The notes under the pieces: generated by a model
Told to the model about the DNA's origin: nothing
The model's input: the letters and a program-made list of their open reading frames with translations, nothing else
Databases searched by the model: none
NCBI GenBank assembly: GCA_038120295.1
Contig: JAYOLL010000012.1
Location: forward strand, 1 to 64,000
DNA from: JAYOEY01 sp038120295
Lineage (GTDB): Bacteria > Pseudomonadota > Alphaproteobacteria > MPNO01 > UBA2964
Reading direction: 5' to 3'
DNA: 64,000 bases
Program-made: the position numbers and the translations under genes
In this document: piece after piece, positions 45,689 to 54,358 of the stretch
How the letters are laid out: each line of letters opens with the position of its first letter
How positions within the stretch are numbered: the first letter of the stretch is position 1

Positions 45689-45731
45689 GCGGTGGGTCGT
45701 CTGAGGACATTCTGACGAAAGCGGAAACGAC

Positions 45732-46616
45732 GTGGCGGCAAGAAACGGCACAAGGGCATCGCGGCAGACAGTCGGCATTCTGGGTCGGCTTCACCGTTTT
45801 GCATTTCTGTTTCTCGTGATGGGGGGTGCCGCCCTGATGGTGCTCGGTCGTACGGACAATGCCATCGTCGAACGGGTCTCCGTTGTCGTCGTCGATGTCT
45901 TCGCCCCGATGATGGATATGCTGTCCAGACCGGCCGCAACGGTTCGCGAAGGGGTGGAGACAGCGCGCGAACTGGCCTATCTGCGGGATGAAAACGTCAG
46001 GCTGGCGCGGGAGAACCAGCGTCTGCTCGGATGGCAGGAATCGGCCCGACACCTGGCCGCGCAGAATGAGGTCCTCCAGTCGCTGCTGGCTTACAGCCCG
46101 CCTGCCGAAGCGCGTTTCGTGACCGCCCGCGTGGTTGGCGATTCCGGTGGCGTGTTCGTGCGTTCAGCAATTGTCAATGCGGGAGCATCTGTCGGCGTTG
46201 CAAAGGGGCAGGCTGCCATTACTGGCGCCGGTCTCGCCGGCCGCGTGGCGCAGGCTGGCCATCGTTCGGCGCGCATCCTGCTGATCACGGATATCAACTC
46301 GAGGGTTCCCGTGCTGGTCGAATCCAGCCGCGAGCGGGCGATCCTGGCCGGCGATAACAGCCGGTTGCCCAGGCTTTCGTTTCTGCCCGCGAATGCTTCG
46401 GTTCATACTGGCGACAGGATCGTTACGTCCGGGCATGGAGGCGTGTTTCCGCCGGGGCTGTCGGTCGGTCGGGTAGTGATCGATAGCAGCGGCACCCCGA
46501 GAGTCGAACCGTTTGCTCAGCTCGACCGGCTGGAATTCGTCCGGCTCGTCGATTTTCCGCGTGTGGAGCCGATACAGACGCCACGAACGGCCCGCCGCGC
46601 GCCAACCGCGCCGTGA
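45732..46616 (+). CDS. mreC: rod-shape protein MreC
   Basis: 294-residue protein starting with GTG. A basic tail, one transmembrane helix (about 23-40), a coiled coil (about 70-112, ARELAYLRDENVRLARENQRLL) and the beta-rich MreC core (about 125-275). It links MreB to periplasmic PBP2. Overlaps mreD by 4 bases (GTGA). Confidence 0.94.
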   Translation: MAARNGTRASRQTVGILGRLHRFAFLFLVMGGAALMVLGRTDNAIVERVSVVVVDVFAPMMDMLSRPAATVREGVETARELAYLRDENVRLARENQRLLGWQESARHLAAQNEVLQSLLAYSPPAEARFVTARVVGDSGGVFVRSAIVNAGASVGVAKGQAAITGAGLAGRVAQAGHRSARILLITDINSRVPVLVESSRERAILAGDNSRLPRLSFLPANASVHTGDRIVTSGHGGVFPPGLSVGRVVIDSSGTPRVEPFAQLDRLEFVRLVDFPRVEPIQTPRTARRAPTAP

Positions 46617-47128
46617 GCCCGACTCTTTCCCAGCAGCTTGATGCGCTGGCGCGGAACCTGATTCCCGCGGCGCTCGGGATTCTGCTGGTGCTTTTTTCGA
46701 CCATACCCTATTCGTTGCCGGCGTTCGGTGCCGTCGCGCCGAATTTCGTCCTGATGGCGGTTTTTTACTGGGCCGTGTTCCGGTCCGACGCGCTTTCGCC
46801 GATCACGGTATTCCTGATCGGGCTGCTGCAGGACATTTTGATCGGCACGCCTCCCGGTCTGAACGCCGCCATCCTTGTTCTGGTGCGGACATTCGCCGTT
46901 TCCCAGAACCGCGTATTCCGGGGAAAATCCTTCATGGTCCTGTGGTTCGGTTTTGTGGTTGTCGGGCTATCCGCTGCGTTCGCCGAATGGCTGATTACCG
47001 CAATCTATCATCTGGATTTTCTCGATCCCCGGCTCGTTCTGGTCAGGGCCGCGATGACCATCGCGCTGTTTCCGTTTCTGGTGTGGCTGTTTTCCTGGAC
47101 GCACCAGAAACTCTTGCCGCAGAACTGA
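46613..47128 (+). CDS. mreD: rod-shape protein MreD
   Basis: 171-residue inner-membrane protein with about five hydrophobic segments and no catalytic motif. GTG start overlaps the mreC stop. GLLQDILIGTPPGLNA is the conserved MreD centre. Part of the elongasome. Confidence 0.92.
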   Translation: MSPTLSQQLDALARNLIPAALGILLVLFSTIPYSLPAFGAVAPNFVLMAVFYWAVFRSDALSPITVFLIGLLQDILIGTPPGLNAAILVLVRTFAVSQNRVFRGKSFMVLWFGFVVVGLSAAFAEWLITAIYHLDFLDPRLVLVRAAMTIALFPFLVWLFSWTHQKLLPQN

Positions 47129-47142
47129 CCGCGGTCGGGATC

Positions 47143-49026
47143 GTGTATCGGGAAGACTCAGCACGCTACAAGGTTTTCTCGCGGCGGGCGCTGCTGCTGG
47201 GCGGAGGACAGCTTGCCCTGTTCGGGCTGCTGGCGGGACGGATGTACCAGCTCCAGGTGCTGGAATCGAGCCGCTACCGCCTGCTCGCCGAGGAAAACAG
47301 GATCAATGTACGTCTGCTGCCGCCGCCGCGCGGTCGTATTCTGGACCGGTTCGGGGTACCGCTTGCGGTCAACCGTGAAAACTACCGGGTTCTCCTCGTC
47401 GCGGAGCGGACTGACGATGTCGACGCGACTCTGGACGCTCTGGGAAAACTGATTTCGATCGATGACTACGATCGCAAGAGGGTATTGCGGGACATCCGCC
47501 GCTATCGGCGTTTTGTGCCCGTCACGGTGCGGGAGAACCTCGACTGGTCTGAAGTTTCCCGGATCGAGGTCAACGCGCCCGATCTACCGGGTATCGAGAT
47601 TGACGTGGGGCAGAGCCGGGAATATCCGCTCGGCGCCGACGCGTCCCATCTCCTGGGCTACGTCGCTGCCGTATCGGAAAAGGAGCTGACCGGCGACCCG
47701 CTGCTGGAGCTTCCCGGTTTCCGGATCGGCAAATCCGGCATCGAACGTATCCATGATATACGCCTTCGCGGAAAGGCCGGAAATTCCCAGCTCGAAGTCA
47801 ATGCGCTCGGCCGCGTGATACGCGAACTGTCGCGGCAGGAGGGACAGACGGGCGAGGATATTCTGCTGACCATCGACCTCGAAATCCAGAACCTTGCCTT
47901 CGAGAAGCTGCGCGACAAGCTGTCGGCTTCAGCTGTCGTGCTCGACGCGCGTACAGGCGCGATCATCGCGCTTGCCTCTGTACCCGGCTTCGATCCCAAT
48001 ATCTTTAATGTCGGCCTGACCCGCGACCAGTGGAAGCAGATATCGACTGACCCCTATTCCCAGCTCAGCAATAAGGCGATTTCCGGACGTTACGCGCCGG
48101 GCTCCACTTTCAAGATGATCGTCGCGCTGGCGGCTCTCGAAAAGGGCGTCATCGACCCCGATAAGAAGGTGTTCTGCCGCGGTCATGTCGAGCTGGGCAA
48201 TGCGCGGTTCCATTGCTGGAAAAAGCACGGCCATGGCTGGATGGATATGAATGCCGCGCTGCAGCAGAGCTGCGATACCTACTTCTACGAAATTTCCAAG
48301 CGCGTCGGCATCGACGCCATCGCCGACATGGCGAGCCGTTTCGGGCTGGGCGAGAAAACCGGCATCGATCTGCCCGGTGAACGGAGCGGGCTTATGCCCA
48401 CCGCAGCGTGGAAGAAGAAGAGAACCGGCGTGGCGTGGCAGGGAGGCGAAACGCTCGTCGCCGGCATCGGCCAGGGTTTTATCCTGACCACGCCGCTGCA
48501 GCTCGCCGTCATGACCGCTCGAATGGCGACGGCGAAAGTCGTGAAGCCGCATTTGCTGCACGCGACGATGAGAAACGGCGAGGCGTCACCCAACGAGCCG
48601 GCGGCGGGCGAAGCGATCAAGGTCGATCCGGCGCATCTCCGCGTCGTACTTGACGGAATGAATGCGGTGACCAACAGCGAACGCGGTACGGCGTTTAGCG
48701 CCCGCATAGCGGAGGCCGGCATGGAGATGGCTGGCAAGACCGGCACGGCTCAGGTCAATCGCATTTCGAAGGCGGAGAGGGAGACGCGGGTTCTGAAGAA
48801 CAGGGAGCGTCCCTGGAAGGACCGGGACCATGCCCTGTTTGTGGCTTATGCCCCGGTCGAGGAACCGCGCTACGCGATTGCGGTCGTGGTCGAGCATGGC
48901 GGCGGCGGGTCGGCCGTGGCGGCGCCAATCGCCCGCGACATCCTTCATGAAACGCTGCGCCGCGACCCGTCCGCCCGCGGTATTGCGACAACCTTCGCGC
49001 CCCCCTCGAAAGAGGAAAAAGCATGA
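47143..49026 (+). CDS. mrdA: penicillin-binding protein 2
   Basis: 627-residue transpeptidase of the elongasome, from GTG 47143, 14 bases after mreD. Membrane anchor about residues 16-32; dimerisation domain with PPPRGRILDRFGVPLAVN; catalytic S-x-x-K in APGSTFKM (Ser321), S-x-N-type SCDTYFY, and K-T-G in GKTGTAQVN. The frame is open far upstream inside mreD, so the start is inferred from length and alignment. Overlaps rodA by 4 bases. Confidence 0.94.
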   Translation: MYREDSARYKVFSRRALLLGGGQLALFGLLAGRMYQLQVLESSRYRLLAEENRINVRLLPPPRGRILDRFGVPLAVNRENYRVLLVAERTDDVDATLDALGKLISIDDYDRKRVLRDIRRYRRFVPVTVRENLDWSEVSRIEVNAPDLPGIEIDVGQSREYPLGADASHLLGYVAAVSEKELTGDPLLELPGFRIGKSGIERIHDIRLRGKAGNSQLEVNALGRVIRELSRQEGQTGEDILLTIDLEIQNLAFEKLRDKLSASAVVLDARTGAIIALASVPGFDPNIFNVGLTRDQWKQISTDPYSQLSNKAISGRYAPGSTFKMIVALAALEKGVIDPDKKVFCRGHVELGNARFHCWKKHGHGWMDMNAALQQSCDTYFYEISKRVGIDAIADMASRFGLGEKTGIDLPGERSGLMPTAAWKKKRTGVAWQGGETLVAGIGQGFILTTPLQLAVMTARMATAKVVKPHLLHATMRNGEASPNEPAAGEAIKVDPAHLRVVLDGMNAVTNSERGTAFSARIAEAGMEMAGKTGTAQVNRISKAERETRVLKNRERPWKDRDHALFVAYAPVEEPRYAIAVVVEHGGGGSAVAAPIARDILHETLRRDPSARGIATTFAPPSKEEKA

Positions 49027-50168
49027 GGCTGCGTAGCGCCGATCCGGAGCAGCTGACGCTCGGCCAGAAGCTGTGGCAGCTCAACTGGGGTCTGGTTCTT
49101 CTTCTTGCCCTGCTGGCGGGGATCGGCGCCGCGATGCTGTATTCGGCGGCGGGGGCACAGTGGGATCCCTGGGCATCCCGCCAGTTGATCCGCTTCGGTA
49201 TCGGGCTGGTGCTGATGCTGTCGGTCGCCGTCACGGATATCCGTTTCTGGATGCGCTACGCCTATGCGTTCTATCTGCTCGCGCTCACGCTGCTGATCGC
49301 GGTCGAGGCGATGGGCGTGGTGGGGATGGGCGCGCAGCGCTGGATCAATCTCGGCGTGATCCAGCTTCAGCCATCGGAAGTTATGAAGATCGCCCTGGTT
49401 CTGGCGCTTGCGCGCTATTTTCACGGGGCGACCCTGGAGGAGATCGCGCGGCCATCCTTTCTGCTGATGCCCGTGCTGCTGATCGCCGCGCCGGTCGGCC
49501 TCGTCGTTCGGCAGCCCGACCTGGGCACCGCCATCATGCTGGCGCTGACCGCTGGTGTGATCCTGTTTATGGCCGGAGTTCGCGCCTGGAAGTTCGCGGT
49601 CGTGACCGGCGTCGTGCTGGCCGCGCTGCCTCTCGCCTGGTCCCAGCTTCACGGCTATCAGAAGCGGCGCATCATGACGTTTCTCGATCCTGAAAGCGAT
49701 CCGCTGGGGGCGGGGTATCACATAATGCAGTCCAAGATCGCGCTTGGATCCGGCGGTGTGTTCGGTAAGGGTTTTCTCGGCGGCACCCAGGGGCATCTCA
49801 ATTTTCTGCCAGAAAAGCAGACCGATTTCATTTTCACCATGCTGGCGGAGGAGTTCGGCATGGCGGGCGGGCTGACGCTGCTGGGCATTTACATCCTTGT
49901 CATCATTTACGGCTTTGCTATCGCGCTCAGGACTCGCAACCAGTTCGGCAGACTGGTTGCGATCGGTATCACCGGGACGTTTTTTTTCTACGTGTTCATC
50001 AACATCGCCATGGTCATGGGGCTGGTGCCGGTTGTCGGCGTGCCGCTGCCGCTGCTGTCCTATGGCGGGACGGCGATGCTGTCGCTGATGATCGGTTTCG
50101 GATTCGTGCTATGCGCCTATGTGCATCGCGATATTCTTCTCAATCGACGGGGTGAGACCGAGCGCTGA
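49023..50168 (+). CDS. rodA: RodA (SEDS peptidoglycan polymerase)
   Basis: 381-residue membrane protein of the SEDS family with about ten helices. Motifs: GMGAQRWINLGVIQLQPSEVMKIALVL, LVVRQPDLGTAIML (catalytic Asp region), KGFLGGTQGHLNFLPEKQTDFIF, and VVGVPLPLLSYGGTAMLSLM. Polymerises glycan strands with PBP2, its partner upstream (ATGA overlap). Confidence 0.95.
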   Translation: MRLRSADPEQLTLGQKLWQLNWGLVLLLALLAGIGAAMLYSAAGAQWDPWASRQLIRFGIGLVLMLSVAVTDIRFWMRYAYAFYLLALTLLIAVEAMGVVGMGAQRWINLGVIQLQPSEVMKIALVLALARYFHGATLEEIARPSFLLMPVLLIAAPVGLVVRQPDLGTAIMLALTAGVILFMAGVRAWKFAVVTGVVLAALPLAWSQLHGYQKRRIMTFLDPESDPLGAGYHIMQSKIALGSGGVFGKGFLGGTQGHLNFLPEKQTDFIFTMLAEEFGMAGGLTLLGIYILVIIYGFAIALRTRNQFGRLVAIGITGTFFFYVFINIAMVMGLVPVVGVPLPLLSYGGTAMLSLMIGFGFVLCAYVHRDILLNRRGETER

Positions 50169-50297
50169 TCGCGCAGTTCCGGGGTGACAAGACACCCCGC
50201 CTTTGCTATCTAACCGGGCTCCCGGATTTCTGGTCGTCTCGGCGATTTGCGATACGAGCGAACATCCGGCGGCGTGACGCCGCCTTGCGGCGCGTGA

Positions 50298-50373
<76 letters not shown>

Positions 50374-50381
50374 AATTCCGG

Positions 50382-50416
50382 AAGGCCTCGGCGATGCCGC
50401 CGGGGCCTTTCTCTTT
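50382..50416 (+). terminator. terminator after tRNA-Lys
   Basis: AAGGCC-T-CGGC pairs with GCCG and GGGCCTTT across a short loop, followed by CTCTTT. It lies 9 bases after the tRNA CCA. Confidence 0.7.
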
Positions 50417-50457
50417 GCCTCGGATACGCTGCCGGGAGACCCCGACGGAGAAATATC

Positions 50458-51051
50458 ATGACCGACGGTATGCATCAGGGACAGGAGGACACAGCCGGGG
50501 GCCGCGTTCAGCCGGAACCCCGGCTGGAATTCGTCGATTCACGGCAATTCATTCACTGGATGGCGGAACAGAATGTGAGTCTTGCGTTTACGACCTACCA
50601 GGTCGGCAAGCTGTTTCTGCTGGGCGTCGGGTCCGAAGGCGAGCTATCGATTTTCGAACGCACTTTCAATCGCTGCATGGGGCTGTGGAGCGATGGCCAG
50701 ACGATGTGGATGTCGTCGCTCTTCCAGCTCTGGCGTTTCGAGAACGCGCTGCATGCCGGCGAGACGAATGACGGGTACGACCGCAACTATATTCCACAGG
50801 TCGGGTACACCACGGGCGATCTGGATATTCACGACGTTGCGATGGGTGGCGACGGCCGCCCTGTGTTCGTCAACACGCTTTTCAGTTGCCTGTCGACGGC
50901 GAGCGCGGAGTTCAGCTTCAGACCGGTCTGGAAGCCCCCTTTTATTTCTCGGCTTGCTGCCGAGGATCGTTGCCACCTGAACGGCCTCGCCATGCGCGAC
51001 GGGGAGCCGGCCCTTGTCACGGCCGTTGCGGAAACCGATATTGCCGGCTGA
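50458..51051 (+). pseudogene. TIGR03032 family protein, truncated (5' part only)
   Basis: 197 residues matching only the first part of a TIGR03032 family protein, usually about 350-400 long: FTTYQVGKLFLLGVGSEG, IFERTFNRCMGLW, MSSLFQLWRFENAL, GYTTGDLDIHDVA, then CHLNGLAMRDGEPALVTAV. The family sequence stops after AVAETDIA and a TGA follows at once. The missing C-terminal half and the headless gene that starts at the same point show a deletion or a mis-join near 51045. ATG 50458 has GGAG upstream. Function of the family is not established. Confidence 0.8.
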
Positions 51052-52430
51052 TGATCGGCGCCGCCGGCATGCGGGTCGAACTCATGCTGGCGGTACTGGC
51101 GACCTTTGCCTGGAGCTTTCTGCCCGATGGACCGGTCCAGAGCGCGGCCTTCGTTCTCGCGACCACGACCTGGGTCCTGACGCTCCTGATCAATCTCAAC
51201 CCGTTCATGCGGTTCGACGGATATTTCCTGATGAGCGATATCGCGGAAATTGAGAACCTGCAGGATCGCGCCTTTGCCCTGGCGCGCTGGCGTATGCGCG
51301 AAATCCTGTTCGGGTTCGGACACCCGACGCCTGAAGAAGTATCGTGGCGGCGCGGGCTGTTCATGATCGGCTATGCCTATTGCACCTGGATCTACCGTTT
51401 CTTCCTGTTTCTCGGCATCGCCTTCCTTGTCTATTACCTGTTTTTCAAGGCGCTGGGCGTCATCCTGTTCATCGTAGAAATCGTGTTTTTTATCATTCGG
51501 CCGATATTCAACGAGCTGAAGGTCTGGTACCAGCAACGCGAGGAGGTCGGTTTGAACCGAAACACGGTCATTACGTTTTCCGTCCTGGGGCTGCTCGTCG
51601 CGCTGTTTTTCATACCCTGGCGCACGACGGTGGAAGCCCCCGCGACCCTCGCGGCAGCCGAGAGGGTTACCGCATTCGCGCCGGAACCGGCGAAGCTGGT
51701 GGAGTTCACCGTTCGCGCCGGCGACCGGATCGAAAAGGACGCAGTCCTGGCAAGGTTCGAATCGCCGGACCTCAATCACCAGCTGGCCCAGACCGCACGC
51801 GAGGTCGAACTGATCCGCTGGCAGTTGTCCAATCAGGGTTTTTCCGCCGAGGTACTGGACCGGAACCAGGAAATCGCCGGCAGGCTGGCGCGCGCCGAAA
51901 GTCAGCTTCGCGCCCTGCAGGCGAGGATTTCCCGGCTGGTGGTAACGGCGCCGATTGCGGGCTGGGCGATGGATCTCGGCGAGAATTTGCGCACCGGCGA
52001 CTGGCTGCCGCGCGGTCAGCCGCTTCTGACGCTGGTTGCCGACGAAAAGGCGACCATTCAGGGCATGGTCGGCGACGATGTGCTACATCGCATCAGGAAG
52101 GGGGCGCCGGCTCTGTTCTATGCCGACGATCTGGACGTCCCGCCGATTCCGCTGACCGTGACAGCGGTCGACGAGGTCAATACAGAGCGTCTCGCGGAGC
52201 CCTATCTTTCGTCGGATTACGGTGGCGCGGTCGCTACCCGTCGTGATGGGGAAGGACGGCTGGTCGCCGAGGGATCCATCTACCGTATCAAGCTGGATCC
52301 CGGAAACGCGGCATTGCCCCGGCGACAGGTTGTCCGCGGCGTGGCCAGCATCGAAGCATCCAGGGAAAGCCTCGCCGAACAGTTCTGGCGCACGGCATCG
52401 GCTGTTTTCATTCGGGAAAGCGGTATTTAG
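51051..52430 (+). pseudogene. M50-type membrane / HlyD-like adaptor, missing its N-terminus
   Basis: 459 residues from an ATG at 51051 that overlaps the previous stop (TGATG). The protein starts inside a known architecture: IGAAGMRVELMLAVLATFAW, LTLLINLNPFMRFDGYFLMSD is the second half of a site-2-protease-like (M50) membrane domain, but the HExxH-containing first half is absent. Then transmembrane helices (about 115-155, 175-190) and an HlyD/biotinyl-lipoyl adaptor part (AKLVEFTVRAGDRIEKDAVLARFESPD; coiled coil; LVVTAPIAGW). The reading frame extends upstream but is out of frame with the TIGR03032 gene. Likely 3' remnant of a deleted neighbour. Confidence 0.78.
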
Positions 52431-52510
52431 GACGCGCATTTGGGATTGAAGCGGAAACGCGGCGGCAGTAGTTTGCGCCCGTCAATTCGCATCATGACCG
52501 GAACCGAACC

Positions 52511-53716
52511 ATGTCGATCATCGCTGCCCGACTGGGGCGCATCAAGCCGTCCGCGACCAATGCCCTGACCGGAAAGGTCGCTGAACTCAAGGCCGAGGGA
52601 AAGAACATCATCAGCCTGGGTGCGGGCGAGCCCGATTTCGATACGCCGGATCACATCAAGCAGGCGGCGATCGATGCGCTGAAGGCGGGCGACACCAAAT
52701 ACACACCGGTTCCCGGCACCCTGGCGCTGCGCAAGGCTATTTCCGACAAGTTCAAGCGCGATAACGGGCTCGACTACGCGCCTGAGCAGATCACCGTCGG
52801 GTGCGGCGGCAAGCAGGTGATTTTCAATGCCTTCATGGCGACGCTCGATCCCGGCGACGAGGTTATCATCCCGACGCCATACTGGGTGTCCTACCCGGAC
52901 ATGGTTGCGCTGGCCGAAGGTACGCCGGTTTTCGTACCCGGCCTCGAAGCCAATGCTTTCAAAATTACCGCCGAACAGCTTGAAAAAGCCATCACGCCGA
53001 AGAGCAAATGGGTCATGCTGAATTCGCCCAGCAACCCGAGCGGCGCGGCCTACAGCGCGGCCGAGCTCAAGGAGCTGACGGACGTTCTGGTGCGGCACCC
53101 GCATGTCTGGGTGATGACTGACGATATGTACGAACATATCGTCTATGACGGTTTCGAATTCAACACGCCAGCCCAGCTTGAGCCGAGGCTCTACGAGCGT
53201 ACGCTGACGCTCAACGGTCATTCCAAGGTTTTTTCGATGACCGGATGGCGGGTCGGCTACGGCGCCGGTCCGGCGGATCTGATCCGGGCGATGAACAATG
53301 TGCAGTCGCAGTCGACCACCCATACCTGCTCTATCAGCCAGGCGGCAGCGGTAGCGGCGCTGACAGGGCCGATGGATTACCTGCCGGGCTGGGTCGCCGC
53401 CTTCAAGGAAAGGCGCGATCTGGTCGTTTCCATGCTCAACCAGGCCAGTGGCCTGAACTGCCGCACGCCGGAAGGTGCGTTCTATGTCTATCCGAGCTGC
53501 GAAGGAGTGATCGGCAAGACGACGCCGGATGGGCACAGGATTGAGAACGACACCGATTTCGTGACGCGTCTGCTTGAAGCTGAGGGCGTGGCGGTCGTGC
53601 AGGGTGCGGCGTTCGGTCTTGAGCCGCATTTCCGGATTTCCTACGCGACCTCCAACGAGGCGCTCGAGGAATCCTGCAACCGTATCCAGCGCTTCTGCGC
53701 GAGTCTGTCCGACTAA
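52511..53716 (+). CDS. aspC: aspartate aminotransferase (class I/II, type Ib)
   Basis: 401-residue PLP enzyme. SLGAGEPDFDTPDHIKQAA, TPYWVSYPDM, LNSPSNPSGAAYS, DDMYEHIVYD, and the Schiff-base Lys239 in NGHSKVFSMTGWRVGYGAG. Converts aspartate and 2-oxoglutarate to oxaloacetate and glutamate. Clean length and start; the gene after it is a small basic protein. Confidence 0.93.
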   Translation: MSIIAARLGRIKPSATNALTGKVAELKAEGKNIISLGAGEPDFDTPDHIKQAAIDALKAGDTKYTPVPGTLALRKAISDKFKRDNGLDYAPEQITVGCGGKQVIFNAFMATLDPGDEVIIPTPYWVSYPDMVALAEGTPVFVPGLEANAFKITAEQLEKAITPKSKWVMLNSPSNPSGAAYSAAELKELTDVLVRHPHVWVMTDDMYEHIVYDGFEFNTPAQLEPRLYERTLTLNGHSKVFSMTGWRVGYGAGPADLIRAMNNVQSQSTTHTCSISQAAAVAALTGPMDYLPGWVAAFKERRDLVVSMLNQASGLNCRTPEGAFYVYPSCEGVIGKTTPDGHRIENDTDFVTRLLEAEGVAVVQGAAFGLEPHFRISYATSNEALEESCNRIQRFCASLSD

Positions 53717-53743
53717 CAGCCCAACCGAAACTGGAAATGTCCG

Positions 53744-54214
53744 ATGGCCGATAAAACAGCCAAGAAATCCACCTCGTCCAAGACAGAGTCCTCAACCGCT
53801 GCCACGACAGACAGCAGCAGCGCCTCCGACAGCAGCGCGCCTGCCGAAAAGGCATCGTCCGGGGCGGCGTCGGCGGGCGGGTCGTCCGCCGTCCATTACG
53901 GTTTCTTCAGCAACGTGAAGACGCCGGCCTATCGGAGCGGCTGGGATTCGATCTGGGGCAAGGAAGACAAGAAGCCGGAAAGCACCGGGAAGCCTGCCCG
54001 TCGTAAACCGGCATCCGGAAAGGCTGCCCCGAAAAAGGCTGCTGCCCGGAGGCCCGTCACTGTCGAACTCACGCTCGAGGATCTGCCCAAAGAGGTCCGC
54101 GACGGCCTGATTGAGGCGGCGAAGGCAAAGCTCAAAGGATCCCGCGTCAGCTATGACCGGCGCGCGCAGTCCGGCGCGGTCGACTGGCAGATCGCCTGCG
54201 AAGTCCGCCGCTGA
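53744..54214 (+). CDS. low-complexity basic protein of unknown function
   Basis: 156 residues: a Ser/Thr/Ala/Lys-rich disordered N-terminus (1-48), the segment VHYGFFSNVKTPAYRSGWDSIWG (about 50-72) that looks conserved, a Lys/Arg/Ala-rich stretch (80-107) like nucleic-acid-binding tails, then a folded-looking C-terminal part with LTLEDLPKEVRDGLIEAAKAKL. Lies 27 bases after aspC. I do not recognise it. Confidence 0.6.
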   Translation: MADKTAKKSTSSKTESSTAATTDSSSASDSSAPAEKASSGAASAGGSSAVHYGFFSNVKTPAYRSGWDSIWGKEDKKPESTGKPARRKPASGKAAPKKAAARRPVTVELTLEDLPKEVRDGLIEAAKAKLKGSRVSYDRRAQSGAVDWQIACEVRR

Positions 54215-54358
54215 CGCTTCTGTTCGGCTGACAGGCGCGCCCGGACCGGCCAATTCGCCCTTGCATCCGCAATGGGCTGCTGGAAACATACTTCCTAAGA
54301 TCAAGAAACGGCGTTCCGCGCGGCTCTTGCACCGGGGCCTGGCAACAGGGAGGCAAAT

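Noticed and set aside
50886..51050. Upstream extension of the M50-HlyD frame
   Set aside because: Out-of-frame reading of the TIGR03032 gene; it lacks the M50 first half and looks non-coding.
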